A DNA stretch of 40,196 nt, from positions 1 to 40,196 of the forward strand of contig NZ_JAGGQL010000007.1 of assembly GCF_018613315.1 (NCBI RefSeq), read 5' to 3'. The translations under genes were made by a program, and so were the position numbers. The stretch's first letter is position 1, and each line of letters begins with the position of its first letter. The notes under the pieces are model-generated. The model saw only the letters and a program-made list of their open reading frames with translations, had not been told where the DNA came from and did no database searches. This document shows positions 23,335-31,778 of the stretch, one piece after another. The DNA is from Bacillus sp. ISL-37 (GTDB lineage: Bacteria; Bacillota; Bacilli; Bacillales; Cytobacillaceae).

Positions 23335-23479
23335 AATTTATAAAATTATTGAGTTGTGAATAGCCACATGAAGTTTTCTTAATCCAGCTCCAGCGTTTAG
23401 CCCCTCGAGTCAGAACGACTTCACCGGTCGGTCCTCCAGCGCTTGTCGGGGCTGAACGAGCCGCTTGCGCTTTTTTTTC
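23335..23479. repeat. Dispersed gene-end repeat, copy 3
   Basis: Has the lead-in tataaaattatt...ttgtgaatagcc, then TTTTCTTAATCCAGCTCCAG, tagcccctcgagtc, the gacttcaccggtcggtcctcc module, GCGCTTGTCGGGGCTGAAC and CGCTTGCGCTTTTTT. It lies between the stop of the VanW-type gene and its terminator, so on the minus strand it would be part of the 3' untranslated RNA. Confidence 0.85.
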
Positions 23480-24388
23480 TCATATGGCTTCTTCAGGTAT
23501 TATAATACTGCTGTCTGTACTGGGAACTTTACGTTTTTCTATGTTGATTTCATCAGAGGAATAAATCATGACAATCATTTTTCCAGGATAAGTTTTAGCC
23601 CGGATCAGAATGGGCTGGTTGTATTTGTTCTTGAATGTGAAATCAGGCCCGTACCAACTGACAGTTGCATCCCTGCCAGGTGGAACGTAGGGAACCTGCT
23701 TGCTGTGAGAATATCGCTCGAGTATCCTCATGCCAGAGCGATCAGCTGCATTAAAAAGTGTTGATGATACCTGGCATATACCTCCGCCAATTCCCTCTGA
23801 TAATTCTCCTCTAACAATTATGGGTGCAGGCTGATAACCGCGTGAGGCGGTACGTTTGCCGACAATTTTATTGAAGGAGAAGGTTTCCCCGGGAAAAACA
23901 ACATGATTATTGATTGCTTCCGCAGCAAGGTTAATGTTATGGGTCCGTTCCTTGTTCCTACTATTGAAATATGTTATGTAATGGCCAATTAGATTTGTTC
24001 GTATATTGGCGATGATTTCGCTGTCTACCTTCGGATATACAGGTAAGGTAGGAACTTGTAATCGTGAATGGTGTTTTTCAAAAAAACTTGCTGTGAATTT
24101 TTCCTTGAACTTTTTCTCATCAAGAATATACCCCACGTCTTCTGGTATGATGTTCCCGTAATCATCCAAACCTGCATTTGTGGGTTCCTTCTTAATCTGA
24201 AGAGACATTTGTTTATTTAATGTTTCCAGCATTGTATGGTTAAGAATTGGATATCCAAACCATGGAATCGAAAAGTCTGATCGCTGAACTTCTACAATTG
24301 ATTCACCATCCCAAACTAAATCTATTTCATCATGATTATCTGCTGTACTGCTAGATAGAATAAGTCCAATTGCCAATAACCATTTCAC
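23480..24388 (-). CDS. VanW-family exported protein
   Basis: 302-residue protein of the VanW family (B. subtilis YoaR-like). Despite the name, the family's role is not known. Signal peptide at the N-terminus (KWLLAIGLILSSSTA). The VanW domain covers about 155-280: NHVVFPGETFSFNKIVGKR, GYQPAPIIV, GIGGGICQVSSTLFNAADRS and the ERYSHSKQVPYVPPGRDATV block. Start: GGGAGG lies eight bases before GTG 24388, while the in-frame GTG at 24397 overlaps that site. It is codirectional with pbpA, separated by repeat and terminator, so it is an independent unit. Confidence 0.88.
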   Translation of the reverse strand: MKWLLAIGLILSSSTADNHDEIDLVWDGESIVEVQRSDFSIPWFGYPILNHTMLETLNKQMSLQIKKEPTNAGLDDYGNIIPEDVGYILDEKKFKEKFTASFFEKHHSRLQVPTLPVYPKVDSEIIANIRTNLIGHYITYFNSRNKERTHNINLAAEAINNHVVFPGETFSFNKIVGKRTASRGYQPAPIIVRGELSEGIGGGICQVSSTLFNAADRSGMRILERYSHSKQVPYVPPGRDATVSWYGPDFTFKNKYNQPILIRAKTYPGKMIVMIYSSDEINIEKRKVPSTDSSIIIPEEAI

Positions 24389-24589
24389 TTTCTTCACCTC
24401 CCGTTTTATTATGGATAAGCAGGTGATGTTTAATGTATTTTGGATTAGTTGGTGTTTGTTGGAAAGGTTATTGAGAAAACATCGCGAATAGTAAATATGC
24501 CTAGATATCAGGTCTAAAGTTCGATTAAATCATGATTGTTTGAGGTAATACATCTTCAAAGTAACTTCAAAATTGGAGGGTAAAAAAGC

Positions 24590-25072
24590 ATGAACCTGTA
24601 TTTATCGTTATTGTCACTGGATGATGCGGAGCAATTGTTCGCGTTCGAAAAAGAAAACAAGGAATTTTTCGAAAGCTTCGTGCCGCCCAGGCCAGATTCG
24701 TATTTTAGGTATGAAGATTTTTGTGAAACCTTGGAAGAGTTATTGGAGGAACAGGATGACAGAAGGTCTCTGTTTTATTTAATCAAAGGCGAAAATGGAC
24801 AAATCATCGGTCGAATGAATCTTATCGATATTGACTGGGTGACTAAATCAGGCAGTATCGGTTATCGGGTAGGACAAAAATTTTCTGGCAAGGGAGCTGC
24901 TGTAAAAGGGCTGCAATTGCTTATACTAGAAACTCAGAATATGGGCCTGAAAGAATTACGTGCGAAAACTACCAGAAATAATTTACCATCACAAAAGGTT
25001 TTAGATAGATGTCTTTTTCAAAAAGAATCAGAAGAAAAGGGCGACTTTATCTACTATAAATTAGCACTCTAG
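24590..25072 (+). CDS. GNAT acetyltransferase, RimJ/RimL type
   Basis: 160-residue RimJ/RimL-like acetyltransferase: SLDDAEQLFAFEKENKEFFESFVPPR at the N-terminus, IIGRMNLIDIDWVTKSGSIGYRVGQKFSGKGAAVKGLQLLI as acetyl-CoA motif, and LRAKTTRNNLPSQKVLDRCLFQKE as the last motif. Target unknown (the group modifies ribosomal protein N-termini or small amines). Ribosome site TTGGAGGG. Its terminator overlaps the last codons. Confidence 0.9.
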   Translation: MNLYLSLLSLDDAEQLFAFEKENKEFFESFVPPRPDSYFRYEDFCETLEELLEEQDDRRSLFYLIKGENGQIIGRMNLIDIDWVTKSGSIGYRVGQKFSGKGAAVKGLQLLILETQNMGLKELRAKTTRNNLPSQKVLDRCLFQKESEEKGDFIYYKLAL

Positions 25073-25093
25073 TTAACGCTAGGGTGTTTTTTT
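25065..25093 (+). terminator. Intrinsic terminator overlapping the GNAT gene end
   Basis: Stem CACTCTAG / CTAGGGTG (one G-U pair), loop TTAACG, then seven T. The left arm is inside the coding sequence. Confidence 0.9.
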
Positions 25094-25139
25094 GTCGAAT
25101 TATTTTTCTCTTTCTCCCTTGTGATTATATATAATAATT

Positions 25140-25153
25140 GTGTAAAATTACAC
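25140..25153. promoter_or_regulatory. Palindrome GTGTAA-AA-TTACAC upstream of the Ytr-like operon
   Basis: Perfect inverted repeat of six bases with a two-base centre. GTGTA / TACAC half sites recall the reported B. subtilis YtrA operator, though there the arms are further apart. Candidate regulator site; untested. Confidence 0.35.
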
Positions 25154-25210
25154 TAAATAGATAATTTGACAATTGCATATCGAGTTCACCTTCATGAGTT
25201 AGACATCGAT

Positions 25211-25241
25211 TTCTTAATTTTTCTTAAGAAATTATTAAGAA
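25211..25241. promoter_or_regulatory. 31-bp near-palindrome upstream of the GntR gene
   Basis: Centred on TTTCTTAAGAAA with outer arms TTCTTAAT and ATTAAGAA; arms differ by one inserted base. It is AT-rich and lacks a T-run, so a protein-binding site or cruciform is more likely than a terminator. Confidence 0.4.
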
Positions 25242-25273
25242 AATATCCCCTATCTTTTTGGAAGTGGTTGGCA

Positions 25274-25315
25274 TATAATTTAACTGTATTAATAATAATA
25301 GTACACTTAGTACAG
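25274..25315 (+). promoter_or_regulatory. Promoter/operator of the Ytr-like operon
   Basis: TATAAT at 25274-25279 with no good -35 box. Just downstream, CTGTATTAA (25284-25292) and TTAGTACAG (25307-25315) form an inverted repeat matching 8 of 9 bases, spaced 14 bases. It covers the start of the transcript, where a GntR repressor would act. AGGGGG ribosome site follows at 25317. Confidence 0.5.
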
Positions 25316-25328
25316 ATAGGGGGTCATT

Positions 25329-25736
25329 ATGTTTGAGCTTGACCTGAGGAGCCGAAAACCGATATACGAGCAGCTGGTAGATAAGATGAAAGAGCTGATC
25401 ATTAATGAAGTGCTCAAACCTGATGAACAATTGCCTTCGGTGCGTCAGATGGCACAGCAATTGACAATAAACCCAAATACAATTCAAAAGGCATATAGAG
25501 AGCTTGAGGTACAGGGATTCATTTATTCATTAAAAGGCAAGGGGAGTTTTGTAAATGCGATGGAACCTGGCAAGGATGCAGAGAAAATTCTGCAGGTGAA
25601 GCAGGATCTGGAAAAACTGCTACAGGAAGCATTGTACCTGGGCATTACTGCGGAAGAGTTGCGTGAGATGATTGAAAACATTGATGGCTTGAAAGGGGGA
25701 AGCAGGCAAGATGATTCAAATGATCGAGATCAATAA
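25329..25736 (+). CDS. GntR family regulator, YtrA subfamily
   Basis: 135-residue regulator with an N-terminal winged helix (ELDLRSRKPIYEQLVDKMKELI, PSVRQMAQQLTINPNTIQKAYREL, EVQGFIYSLKGKGSFV) and a short C-terminal dimerisation helix. The short tail is typical of the YtrA group that represses adjacent ABC transporter genes and is relieved by cell-wall antibiotics in B. subtilis. Ribosome site AGGGGG. Its end overlaps the start of the ABC gene by 26 bases. Inverted repeats upstream suggest autoregulation. Confidence 0.9.
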   Translation: MFELDLRSRKPIYEQLVDKMKELIINEVLKPDEQLPSVRQMAQQLTINPNTIQKAYRELEVQGFIYSLKGKGSFVNAMEPGKDAEKILQVKQDLEKLLQEALYLGITAEELREMIENIDGLKGGSRQDDSNDRDQ

Positions 25737-26610
25737 AACATTTGAAAAACACGAGGCTGTAAAAAACGTCAATATGACTATAAATAAAGGCTCAATATAC
25801 GGCTTGATTGGATCGAATGGTGCAGGTAAAACAACCATCATTAAATTGCTTGCTGGAATTTATAAACAGGATTCTGGTAAGGTGCTTTTGGAAGGTTCAG
25901 CGGTCTTTGAAAACCAAGCCTTAAAAGAGAAGATCTTTTATATATCCGACCAGCCATATTTCTTTCCTCAGTATACAGTCAAGCAGATGGCGAATTTCTA
26001 TAAAAGCGTTTATCCTTCATGGAATGAAGCTAGATTTATCAAACTAGCTGAAGTATTCGACTTCAGCATGAACAAAAAATTACATACCTTTTCAAAGGGA
26101 ATTCAAAGACAAGCTGCTTTCTGGCTCGCCTTATCGACGATGCCTGAAATATTGATTCTTGATGAGCCCATGGATGGATTGGATCCGGTGGCAAGGAAAA
26201 AGGTTAAAAACTTACTGATACAGGATGTCGCAGACAGGGAAATGACGATTTTGATATCCTCGCATAACTTGCGCGAAATTGAAGATATTTGCGACCATAT
26301 TGGAATTTTGCATCATGGGTCACTCCTTTTGGAAAAAGACCTTGATGACCTTAAATCTGATATACATAAGGTTCAGGTGGCTTATAAGGGAGAAACACCG
26401 GAGCACCTGGAAAATCAACTGACAATGCTCCACTGCGAAAGAAGGGGAAGTGTCATGGTATGTATTATCAGGGGGAAAGAGGATGAGATCGAGAAGGTTA
26501 TCAATCAGACTGAACCTGTTATTTTTGATATCCTCCCATTGACATTAGAGGAGATTTTTATATATGAAATGGGGGATATCGGCTATGCAATCAAAAACAT
26601 CATTGTTTAA
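25711..26610 (+). CDS. ABC transporter ATP-binding protein (YtrB-like)
   Basis: 299-residue ATPase. Walker A GSNGAGKTT at about 34-42, signature FSKGIQRQ (degenerate LSGGQ), Walker B LILDEPMDGLD, switch His in SSHNL. The C-terminal 80 residues are an extra domain (DLKSDIHKVQVAYKGETPEHLENQL) as in YtrB/EcsA-like ABC-2 ATPases. Translationally coupled with the GntR gene and overlapping the permease gene, forming one operon. Confidence 0.92.
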   Translation: MIQMIEINKTFEKHEAVKNVNMTINKGSIYGLIGSNGAGKTTIIKLLAGIYKQDSGKVLLEGSAVFENQALKEKIFYISDQPYFFPQYTVKQMANFYKSVYPSWNEARFIKLAEVFDFSMNKKLHTFSKGIQRQAAFWLALSTMPEILILDEPMDGLDPVARKKVKNLLIQDVADREMTILISSHNLREIEDICDHIGILHHGSLLLEKDLDDLKSDIHKVQVAYKGETPEHLENQLTMLHCERRGSVMVCIIRGKEDEIEKVINQTEPVIFDILPLTLEEIFIYEMGDIGYAIKNIIV

Positions 26611-28540
26611 CAAAGAAATGGTACTACAGGTTGGAAGAAACGTCGGCTGGATATCCGTCATTTACTTCCTGGCTTTATTTTTCGCAATTCCATTAAGAAT
26701 CATGATGCTGTATTCCGGTGAGAACTACCGTGATTTCATGCCGGTGGAAAGATTGTTTGATTTCAATTTTGCGATACAGTTCATCATGTTTATTACGGTA
26801 CCAGTTGTTATGGCAATCTTTCTTTATCGTTTCCTGCATGTGAAGCAGGCAGCAGATTTAATCCATAGTCTGCCATTGAAACGGCAGGATATTTTCCACT
26901 TTTATACACTGACAGGCTTTGTGTTTCTGATTATTCCAGTCATCTTGATTGCGCTGTTCACTGCCATTATTCACAGTGTGTATGACTTGAATTTATATTT
27001 CCAGCTGCAGGACATTTTCAGATGGGCTGGGATCATCATTTTATTTAATGCTGTATTTTACCTTTCTGGAGTTTTTATAGCAATGATCACAGGAATATCG
27101 GTGGTCCAGGGTGTTTTGACTTATATCATGCTCCTGTTTCCGGCTGGATTCACTCTGCTGATCATCTATAATCTTGGATTAATGTTGTATGGTTTTCCTA
27201 GTGATTATTATCAGATCAGGAATATAGAATATCTCTCACCTATTTCACATCTGACTATTTTAGAGGGTCAGTCAATAACTGTGAAGGCAGTTCTCTTATA
27301 TTCAGTCTTTGTATTGGTCTCATATGTCCTGTCCCTATTTATCTATAAAAAAAGGAAAATAGAAGCAGCATCGGAGGCAATTGCTTTTAATGGCTTAAAA
27401 GTAGTTTTTAAATACGGAGCTGCTTTCTGCATGATGCTTCTTGGTGGCATGTATTTCGATGCCATGCAAAATAAATTTGCCTGGCTGATATTTGGGTACA
27501 CAGCTGGGGGGATAATCGGATACTTCGCTGCCGAAATGGTTCTTCAACAAACATGGAGGGTCTTTGGAAAAGTAAAAGGCCTTGGATATTTTGCGGTTGC
27601 GATGGCGGTCTTGATCCTCATAACTCAAGCGTTCGCTCCATACGAGAAAAAGGTGCCTGCTCTAGAGGAGATTGAAAGTGTCACCTACGCGAATCACGTT
27701 TATATGGACGCGGATGATCGACTTGCTCCAAAACCACTATTCCAGCAAGAAAATATAGAAGCAGTCCGAAAGTTCCATCAGAGTATCATCAATAATGAAA
27801 AAATGAATGAGCAAGGATTGGAATCACGGGAATTTGCTCTCTTTATCTATGAATTGAAGAATGGAGATAAACTGGTTCGCCAGTACACGATCGATCGATT
27901 CGATTACGAGCCCCAAATGAGAGGGATTTTTGAATCACTTGAGTATAAGCATACTCACCAGCCTATTTTTAAAATGAATACCGATGAAATTACCTCTATC
28001 AGAATTAACAAACACATAACTGATAGCCCGTTGACGATTACCGATAAGGAGAAAATTAAACAGGCTATGGCAATTCTGAAAAAGGAAATTGAGCAAGAAC
28101 CATTTTCCATTGATTATTATCAAGTAGGGAACACATCATCGATTGAAGTTATGTCGGGCATAAACGATTATGACCATATTGAATTGAAGCATTCATATAA
28201 AAGCTTCATCGCATGGCTAGAGGAAAACGACATGCTGAAAGAAGCAATTGTGACACCTGATGATATAGACTATATTGTCGTAACTAATGATTCAATAGAA
28301 CAGGAACAATTCAAGGAATATCCTGAAGAAGAAATAATTAATCGTATTATGAACGATAAAAACGCCCTTAAACTGAGTGAACATGATCAATTGCTCTCAT
28401 CGATAGAGAACGCAGGTTATGGCTGGTTTAATGAAGCACCGTATACCGCTATTTTCGTTTACAAAACAGGGAATCACAAAGAAATTCGTACCTTTAGCGA
28501 TAAAGATGTACCAGCATTCATCAAGGAGTATTTTAGGTAA
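26585..28540 (+). CDS. Large ABC-2 type permease with extracytoplasmic domain
   Basis: 651-residue permease partner of the preceding ATPase. The first 360 residues hold about ten hydrophobic helices in the ABC-2 style (FALFFAIPLRIMMLYSGENY, LPLKRQDIFHFYTLTGFVF is a typical coupling segment). The last 290 residues after APYEKKVPALEEIESVTYANHVYMDADD are a soluble, probably outer domain (DUF6449-like from memory). ATG 26585 has GGGGGA eight bases before; it overlaps the ATPase gene by 26 bases. Together with the GntR gene this resembles B. subtilis ytrA-ytrB-ytrC/D with the permeases fused. Confidence 0.85.
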   Translation: MQSKTSLFNKEMVLQVGRNVGWISVIYFLALFFAIPLRIMMLYSGENYRDFMPVERLFDFNFAIQFIMFITVPVVMAIFLYRFLHVKQAADLIHSLPLKRQDIFHFYTLTGFVFLIIPVILIALFTAIIHSVYDLNLYFQLQDIFRWAGIIILFNAVFYLSGVFIAMITGISVVQGVLTYIMLLFPAGFTLLIIYNLGLMLYGFPSDYYQIRNIEYLSPISHLTILEGQSITVKAVLLYSVFVLVSYVLSLFIYKKRKIEAASEAIAFNGLKVVFKYGAAFCMMLLGGMYFDAMQNKFAWLIFGYTAGGIIGYFAAEMVLQQTWRVFGKVKGLGYFAVAMAVLILITQAFAPYEKKVPALEEIESVTYANHVYMDADDRLAPKPLFQQENIEAVRKFHQSIINNEKMNEQGLESREFALFIYELKNGDKLVRQYTIDRFDYEPQMRGIFESLEYKHTHQPIFKMNTDEITSIRINKHITDSPLTITDKEKIKQAMAILKKEIEQEPFSIDYYQVGNTSSIEVMSGINDYDHIELKHSYKSFIAWLEENDMLKEAIVTPDDIDYIVVTNDSIEQEQFKEYPEEEIINRIMNDKNALKLSEHDQLLSSIENAGYGWFNEAPYTAIFVYKTGNHKEIRTFSDKDVPAFIKEYFR

Positions 28541-28607
28541 AAAAACTAGACAAAGATTGTGAGCAATGCAGCTTACAAAAGTTAGTAGCAGGGCAAGGGG
28601 GATGGAT

Positions 28608-29129
28608 ATGGCTAAGATTGATTTTGATGAGCTTTATAGAATCCACGGGAAAAAGCTTTGTCAAATTGCTTTCAGCATCACTAAAGACAGACATCTAGCA
28701 GAAGATGTAGTCCAGGAGACTTTTATAAAGGCATATAAAAAGGCAGATACCATCATAGATACGCATAAAATCGGTTCATGGTTAGCAGCAATCGCGGCAA
28801 GGACTGCAATTGATTATTTGCGGGCAGAGAAAAGAAGAAAATGGCTTCCATCTGACCAGAGTATCATGGAGCAAATTTTCAGCGATTATGATAACAACCA
28901 ATCGCTTGAAAAGGAAGTCGAAATCATCCTGTTTAAAGAGGAAATTCAGCATATGCTGTACTTGCTGACGAGTGAGTACCAGCAAGTGTTAGTATTAAGG
29001 TTCCAATACGGGTTAAAAGAAGACGAAATCGCCTGCAAATTGAATATTAAATCAGGTACAGTGAAAACACGTCTCCACAGAGCTCGGAAACAATTGAAAA
29101 AAGTTATGTCAGAGAAGTACCCAGCCTAA
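28608..29129 (+). CDS. ECF-type RNA polymerase sigma factor
   Basis: 174-residue extracytoplasmic-function sigma factor. Region 2: QIAFSITKDRHLAEDVVQETFIKAYKKAD followed by SWLAAIAARTAIDYLRAEKRRK. Region 4: LLTSEYQQVLVLRFQYGLKEDEIACKL and IKSGTVKTRLHRARKQLKK. No region 3, as usual for ECF. ATG 28608 is spaced six bases from AAGGGGG; ATG 28602 touches it. It lies between two ABC modules; no anti-sigma gene (membrane protein with cytoplasmic ZAS) is visible nearby. Its target promoters are unknown. A terminator follows. Confidence 0.92.
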   Translation: MAKIDFDELYRIHGKKLCQIAFSITKDRHLAEDVVQETFIKAYKKADTIIDTHKIGSWLAAIAARTAIDYLRAEKRRKWLPSDQSIMEQIFSDYDNNQSLEKEVEIILFKEEIQHMLYLLTSEYQQVLVLRFQYGLKEDEIACKLNIKSGTVKTRLHRARKQLKKVMSEKYPA

Positions 29130-29141
29130 TAGTTCTATTTG

Positions 29142-29168
29142 GGCGATTAACCAATCGCCTATTTTTTT
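29142..29168 (+). terminator. Intrinsic terminator after the ECF sigma gene
   Basis: Perfect stem GGCGATT / AATCGCC, loop AACC, then TATTTTTTT. It splits the GntR-ABC-sigma unit from the second ABC module. Confidence 0.92.
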
Positions 29169-29228
29169 CTGCTTGATTACTGGGAAAAAATATAATTTAT
29201 TCTAATATTTTGTAGAAGAGGTGCGTCA

Positions 29229-29927
29229 ATGATTTCAATCAACAATTTGAGCCACGACTTTGAAATCGGCAAAAAAGGGAGAAAAACAATAATTCCTGTG
29301 TTGAAGGATGTTTCATTTAAAGTGAACAAAGGAGAAATTGTAACCATTGTTGGCAGGAGCGGTTCGGGAAAATCAACACTCCTTAACCTTGTCAGCGGAT
29401 TTATAAGGCCAAAAGAGGGAGAAATCAAGATCAATGGAATCAAAACATCCACTCTAAACGAAACAAAGTTTGCCGATTTCCGGATTCAGCATCTGGGATT
29501 CATTTTTCAAAGCTTTCAATTGATCCCTAGCATGACAGCCTATCAAAATGTAGAGCTGCCTCTAATTTTAAAAGGAGTCAAAGAGGAAGAGAGGACAATA
29601 CGAACAAATGAAATCCTGGATATGGTGGGATTATCTGACTATCAGGATCATTATCCTGGCGAACTTTCAGGAGGTCAGCAGCAAAGGGTAAGTATCGCCC
29701 GTGCACTTATTGTCAATCCGCCAATCATTCTTGCTGATGAACCGACCGGCAGTCTGGACTCGGAAACAGAAGAAGATTTACTCAAATTCATCATTAAATT
29801 AAACAGAGAGCTTGGCATTACTTTTTTAATCATTACTCATGATGACAAGGTTGCCCAAATTGGCCATCGTACCATTGAATTAAGGGATGGCAAAGTTGTT
29901 GAGGAGGTATTGGCAAATGAGGCTTAA
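29229..29927 (+). CDS. ABC transporter ATP-binding protein, MacB/LolD type (YtrE-like)
   Basis: 232-residue ATPase of the mechanotransmission group (LolD, MacB, YtrE). Walker A GRSGSGKST, Q-loop FIFQSFQLIPSM, signature LSGGQQQRVSIARAL, Walker B ILADEPTGSLD, His switch ITHD. Such ATPases drive FtsX-fold permeases that work on periplasmic or cell-wall substrates or confer peptide resistance. Ribosome site AGAGGTG. Its last codons overlap the permease start. Confidence 0.93.
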   Translation: MISINNLSHDFEIGKKGRKTIIPVLKDVSFKVNKGEIVTIVGRSGSGKSTLLNLVSGFIRPKEGEIKINGIKTSTLNETKFADFRIQHLGFIFQSFQLIPSMTAYQNVELPLILKGVKEEERTIRTNEILDMVGLSDYQDHYPGELSGGQQQRVSIARALIVNPPIILADEPTGSLDSETEEDLLKFIIKLNRELGITFLIITHDDKVAQIGHRTIELRDGKVVEEVLANEA

Positions 29928-31263
29928 AGATCAATTTCAATTCGTCAGGCAAAATATGAAAAAGAACCGGACTCGGATGTTCATGACCATACTAGCCACG
30001 GCTATGAGCGTAGCATTCCTGATTGTGCTTGCTTCAGTGGGGTTTGGTCTCCATAAATCGATCGTAAAAGAAACGCTGGAAAGAAGGATTGTGACAGAAA
30101 TTGAAGTCCCTGGAAAAGAGGAGCCGAATAATGGCTTCAGACAGCTGACGGATGAGGATATTTCCTACTTTGAAGAAATAGAGGATGTGAAGGCTGTGAC
30201 AAGAAGGAAAAACCTGCAGAATTATATGTTTGAAGTGGATGAACACCTGACAGATGCCCAGGCAGTAGTGGCGCACATGCCATCTGAAATAAAGGCTGGG
30301 CTAGAACTCTCGGAGGGCAGGCTTCCAAAAGCAGAGAATGAAGTGGTCGTTGGGTACCATTTTTTCCAAGATCTTCGCCCAAATAAAGAGATAACGGAAG
30401 AGCTGTACAATGAAAAGGGCCAGATAAAAGAAGAATTCCGTTACAAAGGCGAATTGGTCGGTAAGAAAATTACCATGAATGTTATCAAGTTCGAAGACGG
30501 CAAAGAGGTGGAAGAACCTTTAGAAGTTACGGTTGTCGGCATCCGCAAGAAACCAACGAAGGAATGGGTTTACGATAGTGTGGTATTTGTTTCTGAAGGA
30601 GTCCTTAAACAGGTTGAGGAATTCACAGGCACTCCACGTGGAATGCTGAAGGATCCTAACAATCCGGACATGGAACTGCCAACCATCCCTGCTGACCAGT
30701 ATGATCAAGTGAATATTTACGCAAAGGATATGGAAGCAGTTAAAGATATTACGGCAAACTTAGAAGAAAATAATTACCCATCCTATTCGGTCATAAATGA
30801 GCTCAAAGATGTCAATGTCATGTTCACCATCGTTAAAGCAGGATTGATTTTTATAGGTACGATTGCAATCATTATTGCTTCGATAGGAATCTATAACACA
30901 ATGACTATGGCTGTTACAGAAAGGGCACCTGATATCGGTATAATGAAGGCGATTGGGGCTAATCCAAAGACAATCAAGAGGATTTTCCTCCTTGAAAGTA
31001 GCTATATCGGACTAATCGGTGCAGCGATTGGAACGCTTGTTGCTTATGTCATTAGTTTCATTGTGAATTTCGGACTGCCGCTGATCATCAAGCAAGCGTT
31101 CGGTGAAGAACCGCCAGAAGGCCTGATTTTCAGCCATATTCCATATACCTTGCCAATCATCAGTTTTATCATCTGCTACCTTGTCACCATCCTGTCTGGG
31201 CTGCGTCCTGCCCAGCGAGCCACTAAAGTAGATGTCCTCCAGGCAATGAGACGGGAAGTATAA
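29917..31263 (+). CDS. FtsX/MacB-fold ABC permease (YtrF-like)
   Basis: 448-residue permease. An N-terminal helix (about 18-42, MFMTILATAMSVAFLIVLASVGFGL) is followed by a large extracellular MacB_PCD domain (about 45-290) and three C-terminal helices (about 305-440). Within these is the typical ERAPDIGIMKAIGANPKTI segment. It ends RPAQRATKVDVLQAMRREV, also typical. ATG 29917 has GAGGAGG upstream; overlaps the ATPase by 11 bases. Comparable in size to B. subtilis YtrF. Substrate unknown. Confidence 0.92.
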   Translation: MRLKDQFQFVRQNMKKNRTRMFMTILATAMSVAFLIVLASVGFGLHKSIVKETLERRIVTEIEVPGKEEPNNGFRQLTDEDISYFEEIEDVKAVTRRKNLQNYMFEVDEHLTDAQAVVAHMPSEIKAGLELSEGRLPKAENEVVVGYHFFQDLRPNKEITEELYNEKGQIKEEFRYKGELVGKKITMNVIKFEDGKEVEEPLEVTVVGIRKKPTKEWVYDSVVFVSEGVLKQVEEFTGTPRGMLKDPNNPDMELPTIPADQYDQVNIYAKDMEAVKDITANLEENNYPSYSVINELKDVNVMFTIVKAGLIFIGTIAIIIASIGIYNTMTMAVTERAPDIGIMKAIGANPKTIKRIFLLESSYIGLIGAAIGTLVAYVISFIVNFGLPLIIKQAFGEEPPEGLIFSHIPYTLPIISFIICYLVTILSGLRPAQRATKVDVLQAMRREV

Positions 31264-31282
31264 GAAGCGATAGAAAAGTAGT

Positions 31283-31565
31283 GATCATGGAAAATTTAGT
31301 CACCAAAAAAACCTGTTGGCGCCCTAAAAATCAAGATTATGGAAAGATAGGTCACCAATGAAGCCTATTGGCGCCCTAAAAATCATGATTATGGAAAAAT
31401 AGGCCATCAATGAAGCCTGTTGGTGCCCTGAAAATCAAGATTCTGGAAAAATAGGTCACCAATGAAGCCTGTTGGCACTCTGAAAATCAAGATTCTGTAA
31501 AATCTGGTCACCAATACAGCCACGCCTGAAAAATCAAAATTCTGCAAAACTGAGTCATCAATAGA
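31283..31565. repeat. Tandem array A, 52-bp units (5-6 copies)
   Basis: Non-coding array after the YtrF-like gene. The GATT(A/C)TGG phase points are at 31283, 31335, 31387, 31439 and 31491, exactly 52 bases apart; the next, at about 31538, is five bases short. Each unit carries a partly paired GGTCACCAA ... TTGGCGCC arrangement around a loop containing AAGCC. Units diverge by point changes, the last being the most degenerate. No open frame spans it. A terminator (31588-31619) follows. The rest of 31264-31778 shows no gene. Confidence 0.9.
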
Positions 31566-31587
31566 GCTAATTGTACAATATAAAATG

Positions 31588-31619
31588 AAGGACCAGTCGC
31601 GAATACTGGTCCTTTTTTA
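31588..31619 (+). terminator. Intrinsic terminator after tandem array A
   Basis: Perfect stem AAGGACCAGT / ACTGGTCCTT, loop CGCGAAT, then T-run. It implies the array is transcribed as the 3' end of the upstream operon. Confidence 0.93.
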
Positions 31620-31778
31620 TGATCTTCAATGGTGCAAGCGTTGGCAGATTAAGCTAGTGAACAACGACCAACACCATATGACGTTTCACCTGATAAAAAA
31701 TAATCTAAAACTTTATTGAACGTTTTTCAAATATTGTCCGTCTTATGAAAAAACGGTAAGCAAGCAGGGGGTAGCAGA

